Assembly (NCBI GenBank): GCA_030068075.1
Contig: CM057826.1
Span: forward strand, 73,443,312-73,507,311
Direction of reading: 5' to 3'
Source: Paguma larvata
Lineage: Eukaryota; Chordata; Mammalia; Carnivora; Viverridae
Length of the DNA: 64,000 nucleotides
In this document: positions 1 to 12,395 of the stretch, piece by piece
Position numbering within the stretch: the stretch's first letter is position 1
Layout of the letters: the number at the start of each line of letters is the position of its first letter
Program-made: the position numbers and the translations under genes
Notes under the pieces: generated by a model
The model's database searches: none
Told to the model about the DNA's origin: nothing
What the model saw: only the letters and a program-made list of their open reading frames with translations

Positions 1-430
1 AAGATGATCTATAAGCAACTATGACTTCTAAACTCCTGTTACCTTTTGACCTCATCTAATATTATTCTCTTCTCACTCTGATCAAGCCATAGTAATCGCT
101 CGCTGGTTTATAAACATGCCTAGCAAACCCACCTCAGGGCTTTGCACTTGCTATTTTCCTTAAGTATCATCTTCTTTCCCTAGACATTACCATGACTTGT
201 TTATATATTTCTTTCAAATTGTCATTCAAGTGTCACCTCTTTCATAAGGCACTCTCTAGGTATCCTGTTTTTCTCTTACACTTGATCATTCTTATATTCC
301 TTGCCACATTATTTTGTTCCTTTGCATTTACTACTTTGAAATTTATTTTGCTTATTTATGTGTAGTTTTCTATGTTTTTTAACATAATTTATATTACATG
401 AGAATAAACTTTTTCTTTGACATTGCTGGC
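1..430 (+). repeat. L2 LINE fragment, 3' part
   Basis: The stretch follows the L2 3' region: a segment like cctcagggctttgcacttgc, then a segment resembling 'tcattcaagtgtcacctctttc', then an AT-rich stretch ending near gagaataaa. Copies of this age are fossils and carry no reading frame here. The element probably continues to the left of the window. The assignment rests on consensus recall, and the right edge is approximate. Confidence 0.7.
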
Positions 431-3400
431 TACCATCAGCACTCTCTAGACAAGGAGAGACTGGTACATACTGTGTATGTTTTTGTGAAATTAAATTTTG
501 ATTAAATTATTTTTGGGGAATAATGTGTGTACCATAGAAATTTGTGTGGAAGAATGCTGGCATGGAGAAATTAATGCTGAGAGGGTAAAAGACTTGCAAA
601 CTATTTCTATTCATATTTAGTATGTACTAGAAAAAATAATAATAATTTTAAAGGAAACTTATGAACATATGGCACAATGTATGCACTACTTTTCCAAGCA
701 TTCTTAAATCTGTCATATGGTAAAGGCATCAGCAAAAAAGTTTCAAGGTAACTCTCACTCTTCAACCAAAGAGACTGGTGTTCTTGCACATTTTGTTGCC
801 TTATTATGGTGGGCAGCCTTCCCTTTCTCAAAACCTCAAACGATGTTGGTTGTTTAATGGTAAGAAATTACTCTATTGTAATTTATGAAGATTTTGTTTG
901 TTTCCTTGCTTAGTTTATTTGCTACATCTACGAATGTTGTTATAAACATAACCAAAAATTAAGGGCATAGATTTGATATGATGATAATCATAGAGTGACA
1001 GGTGAGGCAATAAATGCAATATTGTCTATAAGTAGACACATTGCTTAGGAATGCTAGCAGGAAAAAAAATACTTATTGGCTTGTAGAAATTTTCAGAATG
1101 TGCCAGGAGCTAAGTCCCTGACTTCTAATGGTTGTTCTGGAGTGATTAAAACATTATTATGCTTTCTTTACATTTTATAGAATGTTTAATGTAAATTCTT
1201 ACTTAAAATTGAGTAATTTTTATTTTATCATTTATTTTCAACTGATACTCCAAATAATCCAAACACATAAATGTTTAGCTCATGTTGTTCATTTAATAAA
1301 TGACACAAAATACCCATACATGACAATAATACTTTGCACTGCAGTATTTCTTGTAGTATATGAAATTACATATATTTGTGCATTGGAACCTCAGAGAATC
1401 TGAATTACATGACTAGAAATAATAATTCCTATTTTAAAACAGAGGTGCTGGGACTTCAAGACCTTAAACAATACTCAGTTCTGCAAAATTATAACAGGAT
1501 ATGGATTCTAATCTATGTGATCTTTTCAATATGTTCTTCATTGCATTACGTTTAGACTAACAAACTCCTAAGTGTTCCACATTGTTCACTACGCCAGAAT
1601 TATTCACAAAATGATCCTCTGCACTTGTTCTTCTGCCACTGCACCCTTTTCTTATTAAGGGTGAAATATAATTTTGTTTGGCCCTGCTTTTGAATTTTAT
1701 TTACAGTAGAGCATTACAATAATGATTTAACATTTCTGAAAGTCCATATTCTTCAGGAATAGTTTTGAATATTCAAAGCACAAGGAAGATAAACATTTGA
1801 TCTGGAGCATGTAAATGATAGAACAGAAAATGCTAAGTGTTAATGAGAACTCAGATTTTCCCTTTTGCTCAAAATTAAATAGCATGAGACATTTTTAATA
1901 GTAATGTGAGAGATACAATTAGTGAAGTTATATTTGCATTTATCCTCAGACATTAAGGATTATATTGGCTGTAAATTTATCATTTTAATGGTTTGCTAAA
2001 AATCTCCCATTATCATTTTTCTATCCAATACAAGCACTCTCTGAGACAATGCTAACACCAAATTAATTTAACAGTATCTAGACTTGTAGGAAAAAAATAC
2101 TGTAAAAAAAGAAACAGGGTCTATCTTGCTCATTGTTGATTTTGTATTTTCTAAGCCAGGACATGGTACATTGAATAAACTATATAAATCTTGACTAACG
2201 AATAAACACTAACTGTATGTTAAGAGAGATATTAAGATGTTAAGAGATGTAAACATATTAACAAAGATGGGGGAGATGAATAAGTATCAGTCAAAATATA
2301 GAAAAAGCTAAAAGCAAAAGTATTCTTTTAAAATGTTTATAATAATGCATAAATCATAGGGCTGAGTGTGTTAGATGATTAGAAGTGTTTTTATCAAGAA
2401 ATGACATTTTTGTGCATTTTATGTAGAATATAGAGAAGGACGGTAGGAGAGTATCACACAATAGGCCATCTTGGAACTAGCTAAAATGAGGAAAATTACT
2501 GTATGCAGTTAAAGAATTTGGATTGTAGTTTATGTCCTGGGGATCCCCCATCCCCCAATTATACCAGAATTGTGAGTAAGATATAATGTTGAAAGAAAAT
2601 GGGTCAGTAGATAAAATTCAAAGTTTAGAAAGTCTAATCTTTGGACTCAGTCACTTCTTTTATGGGTCTTTTTGAAAGGTTCTAGAACCAGCCCCACCAC
2701 CATCATGACACTGTCACGTCAATCAATACAGTGGCATGGCTAGGAGAGAGGAGGCCAGGTTTGGAGAGAGACTTCACTTTGGACAGGACTGAGATAGGCA
2801 TGGAGAAGATGAGTTCAAGCAGGATCTTCTACAATAAGAAACAGTGCAGAGCAAAGTCTCACATACGGCTTTCCAAAGTACTCACAAGTATACCCACCAG
2901 AGAGAAGACACATTCAGAATCCTGCATGTAGCTTTTGGAAAGCGAATCAGTGTTAGAAAGTAGCCAGAGGATTAACGACTTGCGAATGAAGCAAGGGTAC
3001 TGGCTCCATTTCCCTTCCCCACTCCCCTGACACTGGTGGGTGGTTCTAACACCTCAAAGACAATAGACCAGACATGTAAAATACTAACCACTTCTCCCTT
3101 CTGGTCCACTTTCAATCTTCTGAGTTCTAATGGTGCCTCAGGGGCAAAGAGATGATTCAGTTGAGTCTTAAATAACAGAATAAGTTACTTCTATTATTAC
3201 CAGGTGCTAAAATTTAGCAAGCAGTTTGAACAGATGAATTAAAGACACCTTTGGGGTGTTAAAAAACACATACACACAAAGTTTCATGTACAACTTTATG
3301 ATACTTCTCCCTAAACCGGACAGAGATTTTTTCTATATTTTTACCTGTGCTTAACACAAAGCAGGAAACTGGGTTCTACATAAAAGAATTTCTATTTAAA

Positions 3401-4042
3401 ATGTTTCTTTCTCTCACAAATGGGCAGGCAGAGTACAGAAACTGAACAAATGGATTGTAAGGATCTGAGACATTCTGTAAGATTATTTTTCAATATTTTG
3501 GCATTTTTATATGATAAAATACATAATAATATAAGCATTTGGTAAATGTTTTAGAGGACTATCATACTGAGTCTCATTTTCACTCACTGATGATTATCAA
3601 TAGTTGATGCATCTGCACTTAGATATTTCTGTATCTTCATACTCATTAAGTATACATTCATGTCTTTAAGTTGTTTTATATGTTTTTGTTTTGTAATTTA
3701 TGAAATTAGTTTCAGCTGACTTTAAAAAAATGTGAAAACTCTGTATGTATTATAATTTTGTGTGTATGTACAAAAAAAGTCCATAATATATATGCAGAGA
3801 CCTATATATATGTAATATAAATGTGTGTGTGTGTTTATAGTGTAAGTAAATCTATAGACCTCTTTTAAAATTTCCTTAATATCCTACAAAAGGGATATAT
3901 ATGGTCATTTTTTATTCTTTGGTTATTTGGACTCTGAGTGCTAATGATCTATAGATGTAGGCTCATCGGTTGTGACAAATGCACCACTCAGGTGAGGGAT
4001 ATTGGTCACAGGGGAGAATATGCATGTCTTTGGAGACAAGGA
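431..4042. other. No gene seen; AT-rich, mostly unassigned
   Basis: Apart from one probable MIR (1418-1545) I recognise nothing here. Open frames at 607-831 (minus), 1182-1403 and 2731-2931 (plus) have no domain, no homologous neighbour and AT-driven composition. Short TG and TA runs occur near 3780-3835. Undated repeats are likely but could not be named. Confidence 0.6.
1418..1545 (-). repeat. MIR SINE fragment
   Basis: On the plus strand it reads like the reverse complement of the MIR core: 'aattcctattttaaaacaga', then 'gaccttaaacaatactcag', then 'ggattctaatctatgtgatc'. These match the usual 'cccattttacagatgagg ... ggattcgaacccagg' order. It is heavily diverged, so the call is moderate. 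Confidence 0.5.
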
Positions 4043-4400
4043 TGTACTATGATCTGAATGTCTGTGACTGCCCAAAATTCATATACTGAAATCCTAACCC
4101 CCAAAGTGATAGTATTTGGGGGTGGGGCCTTTGGCAAATGATCAGGCCAAGAGGTCCTCCATCATTAGGACTCTGCCCATGGAATTAATTTCCTTACAAA
4201 AGGGACCCCAGAGGGCTAGCTAGTCCCTTTCAGCAAGTGAAGTTACAGTAAGGAAATGGCCTTTTGTTGAGGAAGCAGCTCTTAGTAGACACTGAATCTG
4301 CCAGGGCCATTATCTAGCCTTCAGACTGTGAGAAATAAATTTCTGTTATTTATAAGCCACCCAGCCTATGTATTCTGTTACAAAAGCCTCTTTACTAACT
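4043..4400 (+). mobile_element. MaLR solo LTR (MST/MLT1A-like)
   Basis: The whole LTR can be followed. It opens tgtactatgatctgaatg, then 'aaattcatatactgaaatcc', 'gatagtatttgggggtgggg', 'ctgaatctgccagggcc', 'ctgtgagaaataaatttctg' and 'ataagccacccagcctatg'. These are diagnostic blocks of ERVL-MaLR LTRs in this order. AATAAA near the 3' end is the LTR poly(A) signal. No internal MaLR sequence flanks it, so it is a solo LTR. Confidence 0.85.
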
Positions 4401-4592
4401 TGTTTATTTCTTTCCAATACAGTGTTTAGCAGAGATGTTCATAAAACATGTTTCCAGATTCTTTTTAACTCCTGAGTACATATTTGTATTTTTCTTATAT
4501 TTGCAAGAATTTGATGATTTCCTAAAAGTCTTTTGTATAAACGTATAAATTAATTCCACTGCTATCAAACAATATGTTCTATACATACAATT

Positions 4593-5155
4593 TGGACAGA
4601 GTAGGCAGTTAGCTAGATCTGAGCAGGGAGCAGGGCTTTGTAATGGCTAAAAAAGACCAAAATAGAGAAAACACCAACAATCTCCCAGGGATGCAAAGAG
4701 GAAGTTTCAAACAGCCAGGGACCAGCCCTGGGGCATAGCATGACCTCTTCCCCATAGCCACTGTCCTAAAGTAACCTATGACTTCATTATAACACATTTA
4801 CACTATGGTCTTGACCCCCCTTGAGGGTGACGGGTGCCATGACATTTCTGCTAAAGATCATGGTGGTCATAACCTCCCACTCCCAACTTGGTGGTAGAGA
4901 CTGCCAGGTGATTGGAGAGCCCTCAAACAGAGGATGCCCCAACTGTGCCATTTCAACCTAAGATAAAAGGAGAAGATAACCCCAAACACCAGTGCAGCTG
5001 CCATCTCTGGGCCTGCCCGCTTTACCATCTAGAGAGTGTACCTTCTCTTTAACTATTAAACTCTTGTTTACTTGAGAGTTTTGCTCTGAATTCTTTTTGG
5101 CCCAACTCAAGAACCTAAGTGGGCATGCAGGCAGGGAAAGGACCTCCCTTTGACA
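4593..5155 (+). mobile_element. Endogenous retrovirus solo LTR, family not named
   Basis: A 560-bp block begins tggacagagtaggcag and ends ggacctccctttgaca, giving the TG...CA ends of an LTR. Inside are a TATA-like agataaaagg near 4960, an ATTAAA poly(A)-type signal near 5056, and a C-rich U5-like end. The layout fits a gammaretrovirus-type LTR. There is no primer-binding site, gag or pol next to it, so it is solo. I could not confirm a target duplication (flanks aatt and tttt). Confidence 0.6.
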
Positions 5156-5175
5156 TTTTCATCCCTTTACTTGTT

Positions 5176-5349
5176 TTTTAAGTTTATTTATTTTGAGAGG
5201 GGGAGGGGCACAATAAGAGGGACAGAGAGAATCCCAAGCAGAACCAACAGGGGAAGCAAGGGAGGGCTTTATCCCATAATCCAGGAGATCATGACCTGAA
5301 CCAAAATCAAGAGTCAATGCTTAAGCGATTGAGCCACCCAAATGCTCCT
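5176..5349 (-). mobile_element. Felid-type CanSINE
   Basis: The minus-strand SINE shows as agtttatttattttgagagg, then gagaatcccaagcag, gatcatgacctgaacc and gattgagccaccca on the plus strand. The middle is altered ('aaccaacaggggaagcaagg') and the head is diverged (aatgctcct). This looks like an older copy. It abuts the LTR on the left and an old L1 on the right. Confidence 0.85.
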
Positions 5350-5584
5350 TCCTTTTATTTTGATAAGACTTGCTTTATGACTTAAGGCTATAGCAAATTA
5401 TGGTAAAAGTCACATGTGTTCCTAAGTAAGGTTTTTCATGTTACTGATAAATTCACTGTTCTCTAGCTATTGTGTTAATTCTGCCTTTGTTATTGTGCAA
5501 AGCTCATATCATTACTGATTTTTTTTTCTGCCTTTAATAAAAGTTTTTAAGAACACGGTCTTAAAACAGTCTCTTACCTTTGAA
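5350..5584 (-). mobile_element. Old L1 (L1M-like) fragment, left flank of the younger L1
   Basis: The plus strand resembles antisense old L1 ORF2: 'gacttgctttatgacttaag', 'gtcacatgtgttcctaag', 'gcaaagctcatatc'. A second antisense L1 piece lies at 8236-8500, which suggests one older element split by the L1 at 5585. It is heavily diverged. Confidence 0.45.
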
Positions 5585-8205
5585 ATGTAGCTAGATCAGC
5601 ACCAAACCATTTTGCACACCTAGAAAATTGATCTGAGGACTAACACAAAAATCTGCATAACTTGAGCCACAGTACTCAACAGGTACACAATGCAGAGAGG
5701 TGAACTGGGGAAGAGAGAAGCCATGGAGGGTGGGGAGCTGTTTCTGTTTGTGTAGAGAGGATGGAGACAGGGCAGAGAGTACAAGAAAAGCACTACCCCC
5801 AAAGCAGTTGGAGAGAAAGAATTCCACAGGAACTGAGCAAGAAATGGAAAAAGGAGAAGGTTTCATTGCCATTAGGATTCTATAAACAGAAGAGCGCAGA
5901 GTCAGAAACTCTGCAGCTCCATACCTGGCAGTGCTCTTGTAGGAAGGATGAATCCCCAGGTGCAGACAGTGAGGTCCTCGGGGTCCTCAGGGCCACATGA
6001 GGAGAGGCCTGCCTGGAGGACATTCATTAGAGGCCATGCAGCATACCACAGGAAAGGGTCCCAGCAGGCTCCAGATTACAGCCACATTTGTTGGAATAAA
6101 GACACTAGGTTACAGAGAAGCCTGATACCATATGTGTGTTGTGATTTTCCATAGTCCCTAAACCACTGCTGTTACATGATCATGCAAAATTTTTCTGATT
6201 GGGCTGGCACCCAGTCACAGTCTCTGAGTCTCTGCAGTCATGCATGAGTATTCCTGGGGATGGGCCAGCACCTGGCCATCACTCAGCAAGACCGTCTCCT
6301 AGAGGGTTGGAGTAGGTCCAAGCTGCAGGGCCCTCAGAGGTGAGGGGTTTGGAAATACAGCCACATCTGAAGATAAAATTTGGGAGGAAGGTACTGCTTG
6401 GCAGGCTGATGGCTTGGTCACTGGCAATATGGAAGCAGAGAGTGGACAGAAGCTGAGACAAAGGAGGGATGCTTAATTGCCAGTTGGCAAGAGCACAGAG
6501 TTCTGATTCTAGAGACTGGGAAGCTGGGTCACCCCATTTTCACCTCCCCCATGCATGCACATATATGTATTTGGATGCCACACCAATCCACCCCAGTAAG
6601 CTAAGCAACGCCACCTAGTGGAGTATAGAGCAGTTACACCAAGCCCCGTCCGACTGCGCCAACCAGGCCCTACAAGACGACCACAAGTCTCTCCCCCTGC
6701 TTAGTGCTTAGTGTATAGGCTATAAAGTGCTTCATAATTTGACTTCTAGGGGAAACAATGTAATTTCGTTCAGATTTCATTCTGTTTGATGGTCCATCTG
6801 TTCATTTTCCTTTCTTTTATTATTCTTAGATACAGAAAGAAAAAATTTATTATTTTCCATTTTTATAAAAACATTTTTCTCTATATTTTTCTAATATATT
6901 TTATTATTATTATTATTGTAAATTTTTCAGTCTATTTTACTTTCTTCATTTCATTTTATTCTATTTAGTTGTATACATTTTTAAAAATTTTTAAACGATT
7001 TCTTACTTTTTTTCCTGTTCTTTTCTTGTCTTTCCATTTCTTTTCTATTATATCAAGTTTCCCTTGTTATTGTGTTTATCAGTAACACAAATAACCAGAC
7101 TAAAATACATCTTGGATCTAGCTTCCTTTATTTGATTTTTTTGTGCTGTTTTAAATTTTTTAATTTTTATCTTTTATTTTATTAATTATTTTTGTTTCTA
7201 CAAAATGATGAAACAAATGAATTCACCCGAAAAGAAGAGGGAGAAATGACAGCTAAGGACTTTATCAACACAGATATAAGCAAGATGTCTGAAAGAGAAT
7301 TTAGAATCGTGATAAGAAGAACATGATCTGGGGTTGAAAAAAGCATAGAATCCCTTCCTGTGGGGGGAAAAAAAAAGTAAAATCAAGTAAAGATGAAATT
7401 AAAAATACAACAACTGAGATGCAATCTCGAATGGATGCCATAGCTGCAAGAACAGATGAAGCCAAGCAGCGAAACTGTGACATGGAAGATAAACATATGA
7501 GAAGAAGAAAATAAGGAAGCAGAAAAAAAGAGGGAAACTAAGCATGATATAAGAATTAGAGAACTTAGTAACTCATTAAAAAGGAACAACATTCAAACAT
7601 AAAGGTCCCAGACAATAAAGAGAAAAAAAAAAGGGGTAGAAGGTTTATGTGAACAAATCATAGTGGAAAACTTTCATAACCTGGGAAAAGACACAGACAT
7701 CAAAATCCAGGAAGCAAAGAGAACATTAAATTCAACAAAAACTGACCATTAATAAGGCATATAATCGTCAAAATCACAAAATACACAGACAAGGAAATAT
7801 TTATGAAAGCAGAAGGGGAAATAAAGTCCTTAACCTATAAGGGAAGACAGATCAAGTTCACAGCAGACCTATCCAGAGAAACTTGGCAGGCCAGAAAGGA
7901 GTGGCAGGATATATTCAACTTGCTGAATCAGAAAAATATGCAGCCAAGACTGTCATTCAAAATAAAAGGACAGATAAATATTTTCAAAGACAAAAACTAA
8001 AAAAGTTCATAACCACTAAACCAGCCCTGCTAGAAATTTTAAGGGGGACTCTTTGAGGGGAGAAAAGATGAAACAAAACAAAAAAGAGCAACATCAACAA
8101 AGACTAGAAGGGACCAGAGAACACCACCAGAAACTCCAACTCTACAAGCAAGACAATGGCAATAAACTCATATCTTTCAGTACTCACTTTAATGTCAATG
8201 GACTA
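5585..8205 (+). mobile_element. Carnivoran L1: 5'UTR, ORF1 remnant, first bases of ORF2; 3' part missing
   Basis: About 1.6 kb of carnivoran L1 5'UTR is recognisable ('gatctgaggactaacacaaa', 'gaactggggaagagagaag', 'tttctgattgggctggcacc', 'gccacctagtgga', 'cttcataatttgacttctag', 'gatctagcttcctttatttg'). A broken ORF1 starts at 7205, and the ORF2 start atggcaataaactcatatc lies at 8156. The element then stops at 8205, before endonuclease, reverse transcriptase and 3'UTR. Most genomic L1 copies lose the 5' end, so this pattern is the reverse of usual. The left edge is approximate. Confidence 0.85.
7205..8090 (+). pseudogene. L1 ORF1 remnant (RNA-binding chaperone), disrupted
   Basis: ORF1 encodes the trimeric L1 RNA-binding protein. 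The start MMKQMNSPEKK is followed by a stop at 7247, and later indels split the frame. The C-terminal domain is clearest at 7803-8000, where LTYKGRQIKFTADLS, ETWQARKEWQDIF and LSFKI match conserved L1 ORF1 blocks. A deletion before LSF removes the usual 'ILYPA' segment. An internal A-rich indel lies near 7360. It cannot be functional. Confidence 0.85.
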
Positions 8206-8230
8206 GGGGTGCCTGGTGGCTCAGTCAGAA
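8206..8230 (+). mobile_element. CanSINE 5' stub
   Basis: Only the SINE head remains: ggggtgcctggtggctcag followed by tcagaag. It is fused directly to ORF2 of the L1 on the left and to antisense old L1 on the right. The rest of the SINE and of the L1 are gone. Confidence 0.75.
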
Positions 8231-8235
8231 GTTTC

Positions 8236-8500
8236 CTTCTTTTTCTCAAATAATATGTCTTGCCTTTCAAGTCTATTCTTTTTGATACTACTTTAAATTT
8301 TGCTTATTATGGTTTTTAAAAAAACATAGTTCTGCTTTCAATATCTTTGTATCTTCATGTGTAAGATGAATCTTCTAAAAGAAGCATATGGTAAATTTCT
8401 CCTTTTTTTTTAAATAAACTCTGACCATCTTTGTCTTTTAACTGACACTTTTGTCTTTTCCCATCTTATGTAATTATTAATGCAGTTGTATTTGAAGCAC
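8236..8500 (-). mobile_element. Old L1 (L1M-like) fragment, right flank
   Basis: The plus strand resembles antisense L1 ORF2: 'tttcaagtctattcttttt', 'gaagcatatggtaaatttc', 'gaccatctttgtcttttaa'. With 5350-5584 it probably forms the older element into which the 5585 L1 inserted. Edges are approximate. Confidence 0.55.
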
Positions 8501-10744
8501 AGCATGCTAGTAAATGTTTAACAATCATCTTTTAAAAATTACATATATACAAATTATTTTATAAATTGAACTGATACACTAAATGTGTAGAGTACTATTT
8601 TTACACAATACTGTTTTAATACTAAACTATACAAAACAATAAATCACACATATCCAATTTATTCTCACTGAATACTCCATTGCCATTTTTGCCAAACTAT
8701 TGTATCTGCAGCCAAATTATGACTGTAAATTATGAACAAGTGTAAGTCCAACATAAATGTTTGTAGATATTTTTATGTTATGAGTAAGACAAAGAGTAAC
8801 AAAAAACATATTTCAGAAATTCAGTCTTTTGTCAATGATATGAACAACTTCTTGACTGAATTAAATGATAGGTTTGAATATTGGAAAAACATTTTCTTAA
8901 AATTTTGTGCTATTCACAACTAATTGAGACATGACATATTTAAGTTAAATATGCATTTTTGTCACTTTTGAAATTCTGAACCACAGCAATGCAATAAATA
9001 AAGCTCTGATTTGTACCATTTGTTAATTTTTGTCATGCAACTACTCCCCCATGGCAGATTTCAAACTATTGCCATGATGGTGCTGACCAAGTGTGGTAGC
9101 AAACCATTTAACCTAACATTTTCGCCAGAAACAATAGACATTAAAAAACAAAAGCAAAACAAATATACAAAAAAAGAAACCTAAAGGTTACAAAGAATAG
9201 TAATATGTAGTAAAATAAGTAAGGATTATGGAGTCTAAGTTTTGGTAAGACAATTTCTTCAGAATGTGGAAGTGTTTGCTCTAGTTGACATTTTCCTGTT
9301 TTTATGCTGTGTGAGCCAGATTACTGATTTTTTCATAATGTGACATATTTTTGCCATATGCTAACATGCTTCATGTCATAAAGAAAACAGTCGGAAAATC
9401 TTATTTAAAAAAAAATATCTTATTAACACTTTCAGTCAGGTGAGAGAAATTTCCCCTTCAAATACGATGGACTACTTCATGAGTGCAGTAGAGAAGAAGA
9501 GTCTGTCACAGGACGTAATGATTACCTTGCCAAATAACTTGCTATAACTGTTTTTTTTCTCCCACCCTCCCCCCTCTTTTTTTAAGATGACAATCTTCTT
9601 CAGGTTTAGAATGGTATTTAAGTCGTGGATACAACTAGGTCGTTATTCTTTTAAGGACCAAGTACATTTATAAAATTGTTTTAGTCTACAAACTAGTCTA
9701 GTAGCAATTTGTCAGTTGAGCCAATGTGATTAGACATTCAATTTTATGACTATTACCTTCCTCTCCCAAATAAACAAAATAATTAGAGGAAACAGTGAAG
9801 TCACAATCCATTTAATACTCATAAAACCTTCCTGTTGATGTAGCTGTAGAACTGGGCAACTGAAGTAACTATCCGTCTTGCTTTTAGAGTAATTGCAGCT
9901 TAAATGTGATCACAGAGCACAACATCCTCAGTAATTAACCACCTTGCTTTTGGAACACCTTTTTATCAGTGTGTGTCTTTGAAGCAGAACTAAGAGGAAA
10001 TAAAATAATTTTCAGCATTCTCCTTTTTTTCCTGAAGTAGTTTGTTCCAATTAATTTGCTGAATATAGGACAACCAATGAACCACAATGTTCATGTTACT
10101 CCAATGCACTAAACAAATGGTTCTGTTTTCTGCACTTTATATTCCTTTCACTGAAAAAAGAATTATTTCTATCAACCATTTCCATAAAGCTTGCATTTTT
10201 CCAAGTGTTTTATGAAAGGCCTTATTATATTTTACACTTATCAGTCTTGAGAATGAGGCTAATATGATATCCCTACTTTATTAAGGTGTTCAACATCTAT
10301 TTCCATACATCTCCTCTGAAAAGAACTGAGTATTATGTTTTGGTCATCACTTCAATGACAGAATGAATAGGTCAAACTGGATAATACAAAGTAAGTGTTA
10401 CATCTCTGGTATTTTGCACCCCCGACTGCTTGAATTGTTCCTGAGACAGTGGTGCTGTCCTCTTGCTGCTGTAAGTCAGATGTGTTATATAAGGCAAAAA
10501 TTCTGAATCAAGTTCCCCTAAATTAATGACTTTGACTTCAAATGAGCCAATAAAATACATTGCAAAGGACTAAAAGGGTTATTTACGGCAATTTTTAAAA
10601 GTAGAAAAAAACAAGAGATCCCCTTCTCCTTGCCATGATATACATTAACTAATAAGTACTTTTTTTTTAAACAAGTCAGTAAATAAAATGTTTGGATCTC
10701 CTAGAGAACTGAAATAGTTGATAGTCATTTAATTTAATAAAATT
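8501..10744. other. No gene seen; unassigned
   Basis: I recognise no repeat family or gene. The open frames at 8732-8923 (plus) and 10372-10560 (minus) are short, with no recognisable motif. Some parts (around 9420-9560 and 9840-9990) are less A/T-monotonous than their surroundings and could be unique sequence. Confidence 0.55.
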
Positions 10745-10970
10745 AATACATATTATTAATTTATTGCTTAATTAGTTGACTTTCAAAATGTCATATTATC
10801 TTCTCATAATTGGGCATCATTTTCTAATAATATTGTTTGTTGAAATGTTATAGGAAATTAAAAAATTATGTTAGCTGTCCATTCAATGAAATATAAATGT
10901 TCAAAATGCTTTAAAACTTTTTGACTCCAAAGTGCTCTGACCAGAGGAATATTTAACTTCTTAATTTTAG
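10745..10970. repeat. Direct repeat, copy A (partner 13554-13780)
   Basis: It shares ordered blocks with 13554-13780: tattattaatt, taattagttg, ctttcaaaatgtcatatta, aaagtgctctga, gaatatttaa and ttaattttaa/g. Spacing between blocks is nearly equal in the two copies. The pair is either an old local duplication or two members of an unnamed dispersed repeat. No frame is conserved. Confidence 0.75.
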
Positions 10971-12165
10971 CAGGTATTAAGTAAGTATAAGATCTGAACA
11001 GCAAAGGTATTTCAGCTGTCTGCTGATGAGGTCACTCTCCTCCCACAGTTACAGAAATTTAAGCGGTGACTCAAAAAATTCTATGACTTTCCACCTGTAC
11101 CATTGATTTTTAGGGCAGTCAAACATATTTAATCACTGTTTTTTTCCTCTGTGAAGTAACTTGTGTCCATCTTTTATATGGTAGACAATTGGCAGTAATG
11201 ATAACCAGATACAGCCTCTTATTCTCTTGAGGTTTGAGATGTAGCATCCTCTACTCTCTAACAGAGATACTACAAAGCAGACTTATTAAACAGCCCTCTC
11301 AGTGATGGTTGACAAAGTTCAGATATGCAAAGATGGAGTAAGCATTGTCACTGGGAAAATGAGCAATTCCTTGGTGTATCAAACAGTTATGCAAAGGCCC
11401 TGTGAGCCAGAGAGCCAGACATGTACTCCATGGCTGCATCTATAAAAATCCTTTTTTCTCGACTCAACAAATTCTGTTTCTCATTCCAAATATCTAAGAT
11501 TTTACTGCCTGATGTCTAATAAATCCATGTTCCAGACTGTGTTCTCACAGACATCACAACACTTTAATCTCACTCTATTCAACTTCATCTACCTGCACAC
11601 CTTGTCTATACCAAGAATTTCTAGTTCTTCTTTTGCTCACTCAACTTTTCTCTGTAGTATACACTAGCACTGTTTCTTATTTCACCTCTCATTTTTCTTT
11701 CCATCCCGCATTTCTCTCCGTCCCAAACCTTGTTTGCAAAGTTCAAAACAGAAGCAAATGAGTAGAATGTTTAGAAGGTAGAAAAAGGAAAACACATTTG
11801 TTAATATATTTGTTTACTTATCAAGGCCAACTGGGAGGATGGGATTGATTTTTGTAGTGTAGTTGAAAACTAAAAACAAAAACAAAACAAAACAAAAACA
11901 GGAGACTTTTCATTTGGTGACTTGTAGCCAAATGAAGAGTATTGATACTAGAAATTTTGAGGATCACAGTAGGTATGCATACCTTTCATGCTGCTAAGGA
12001 AAAGAGTGCTGGGATACAATCCTTATGTCGCTATATAAAATCAATTTATAATTTCTGTGAACATATATTGGACTTTGGAAATCTTGTTCTCAGTAAAACA
12101 AAGCTTGTAAAACTGTCAATCAGTTGCTTTTGACGTTTATCGCCTGGTATCAACCTAACGTAAGG
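10971..12165. other. No gene seen; unassigned
   Basis: Nothing is recognisable apart from a short A-rich (CAAAA)n run at about 11872-11899. A frame at 11942-12133 is short and without motifs. Confidence 0.55.
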
Positions 12166-12171
12166 GGATAA

Positions 12172-12395
12172 GTGGGTTTTGGGGTCCAAAGACATGGATT
12201 TAATTGAGTCCCTTCTCCATGTTCACTGTGTGGGCTCAAACAAGTTTCCATTAATTGTTCAAGCAGTTTTCTTAGATGTAATGAGAATTTTCTCATTAAC
12301 CTTGACGAGTTGCTGTGAGAATTAAACATAATGTATATTAAGCACCTAACAGTATCTAATACTTGGTATGTACTTGATGAATGGCACTAAAATTT
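12172..12395 (+). repeat. MIR SINE
   Basis: A nearly full MIR: 'ttttggggtccaaagacatgg', then 'caaacaagtttcc', then 'gttgctgtgagaattaaac' and 'agcacctaacagtatctaat'. These follow the MIR core 'ttgttgtgaggattaaatg ... cacagtgcctggcac'. It is a fossil common to mammals. Confidence 0.7.

Noticed and set aside
2731..2931. Frame with a faint zinc-finger-linker look (a Thr-Arg-Glu-Lys stretch after a Ser/His-rich segment)
   Set aside because: No C2H2 cysteine or histidine spacing, only 66 codons and no related frame nearby; probably chance.
10200..10290. Possible antisense MIR
   Set aside because: Block order did not hold up against the MIR core.
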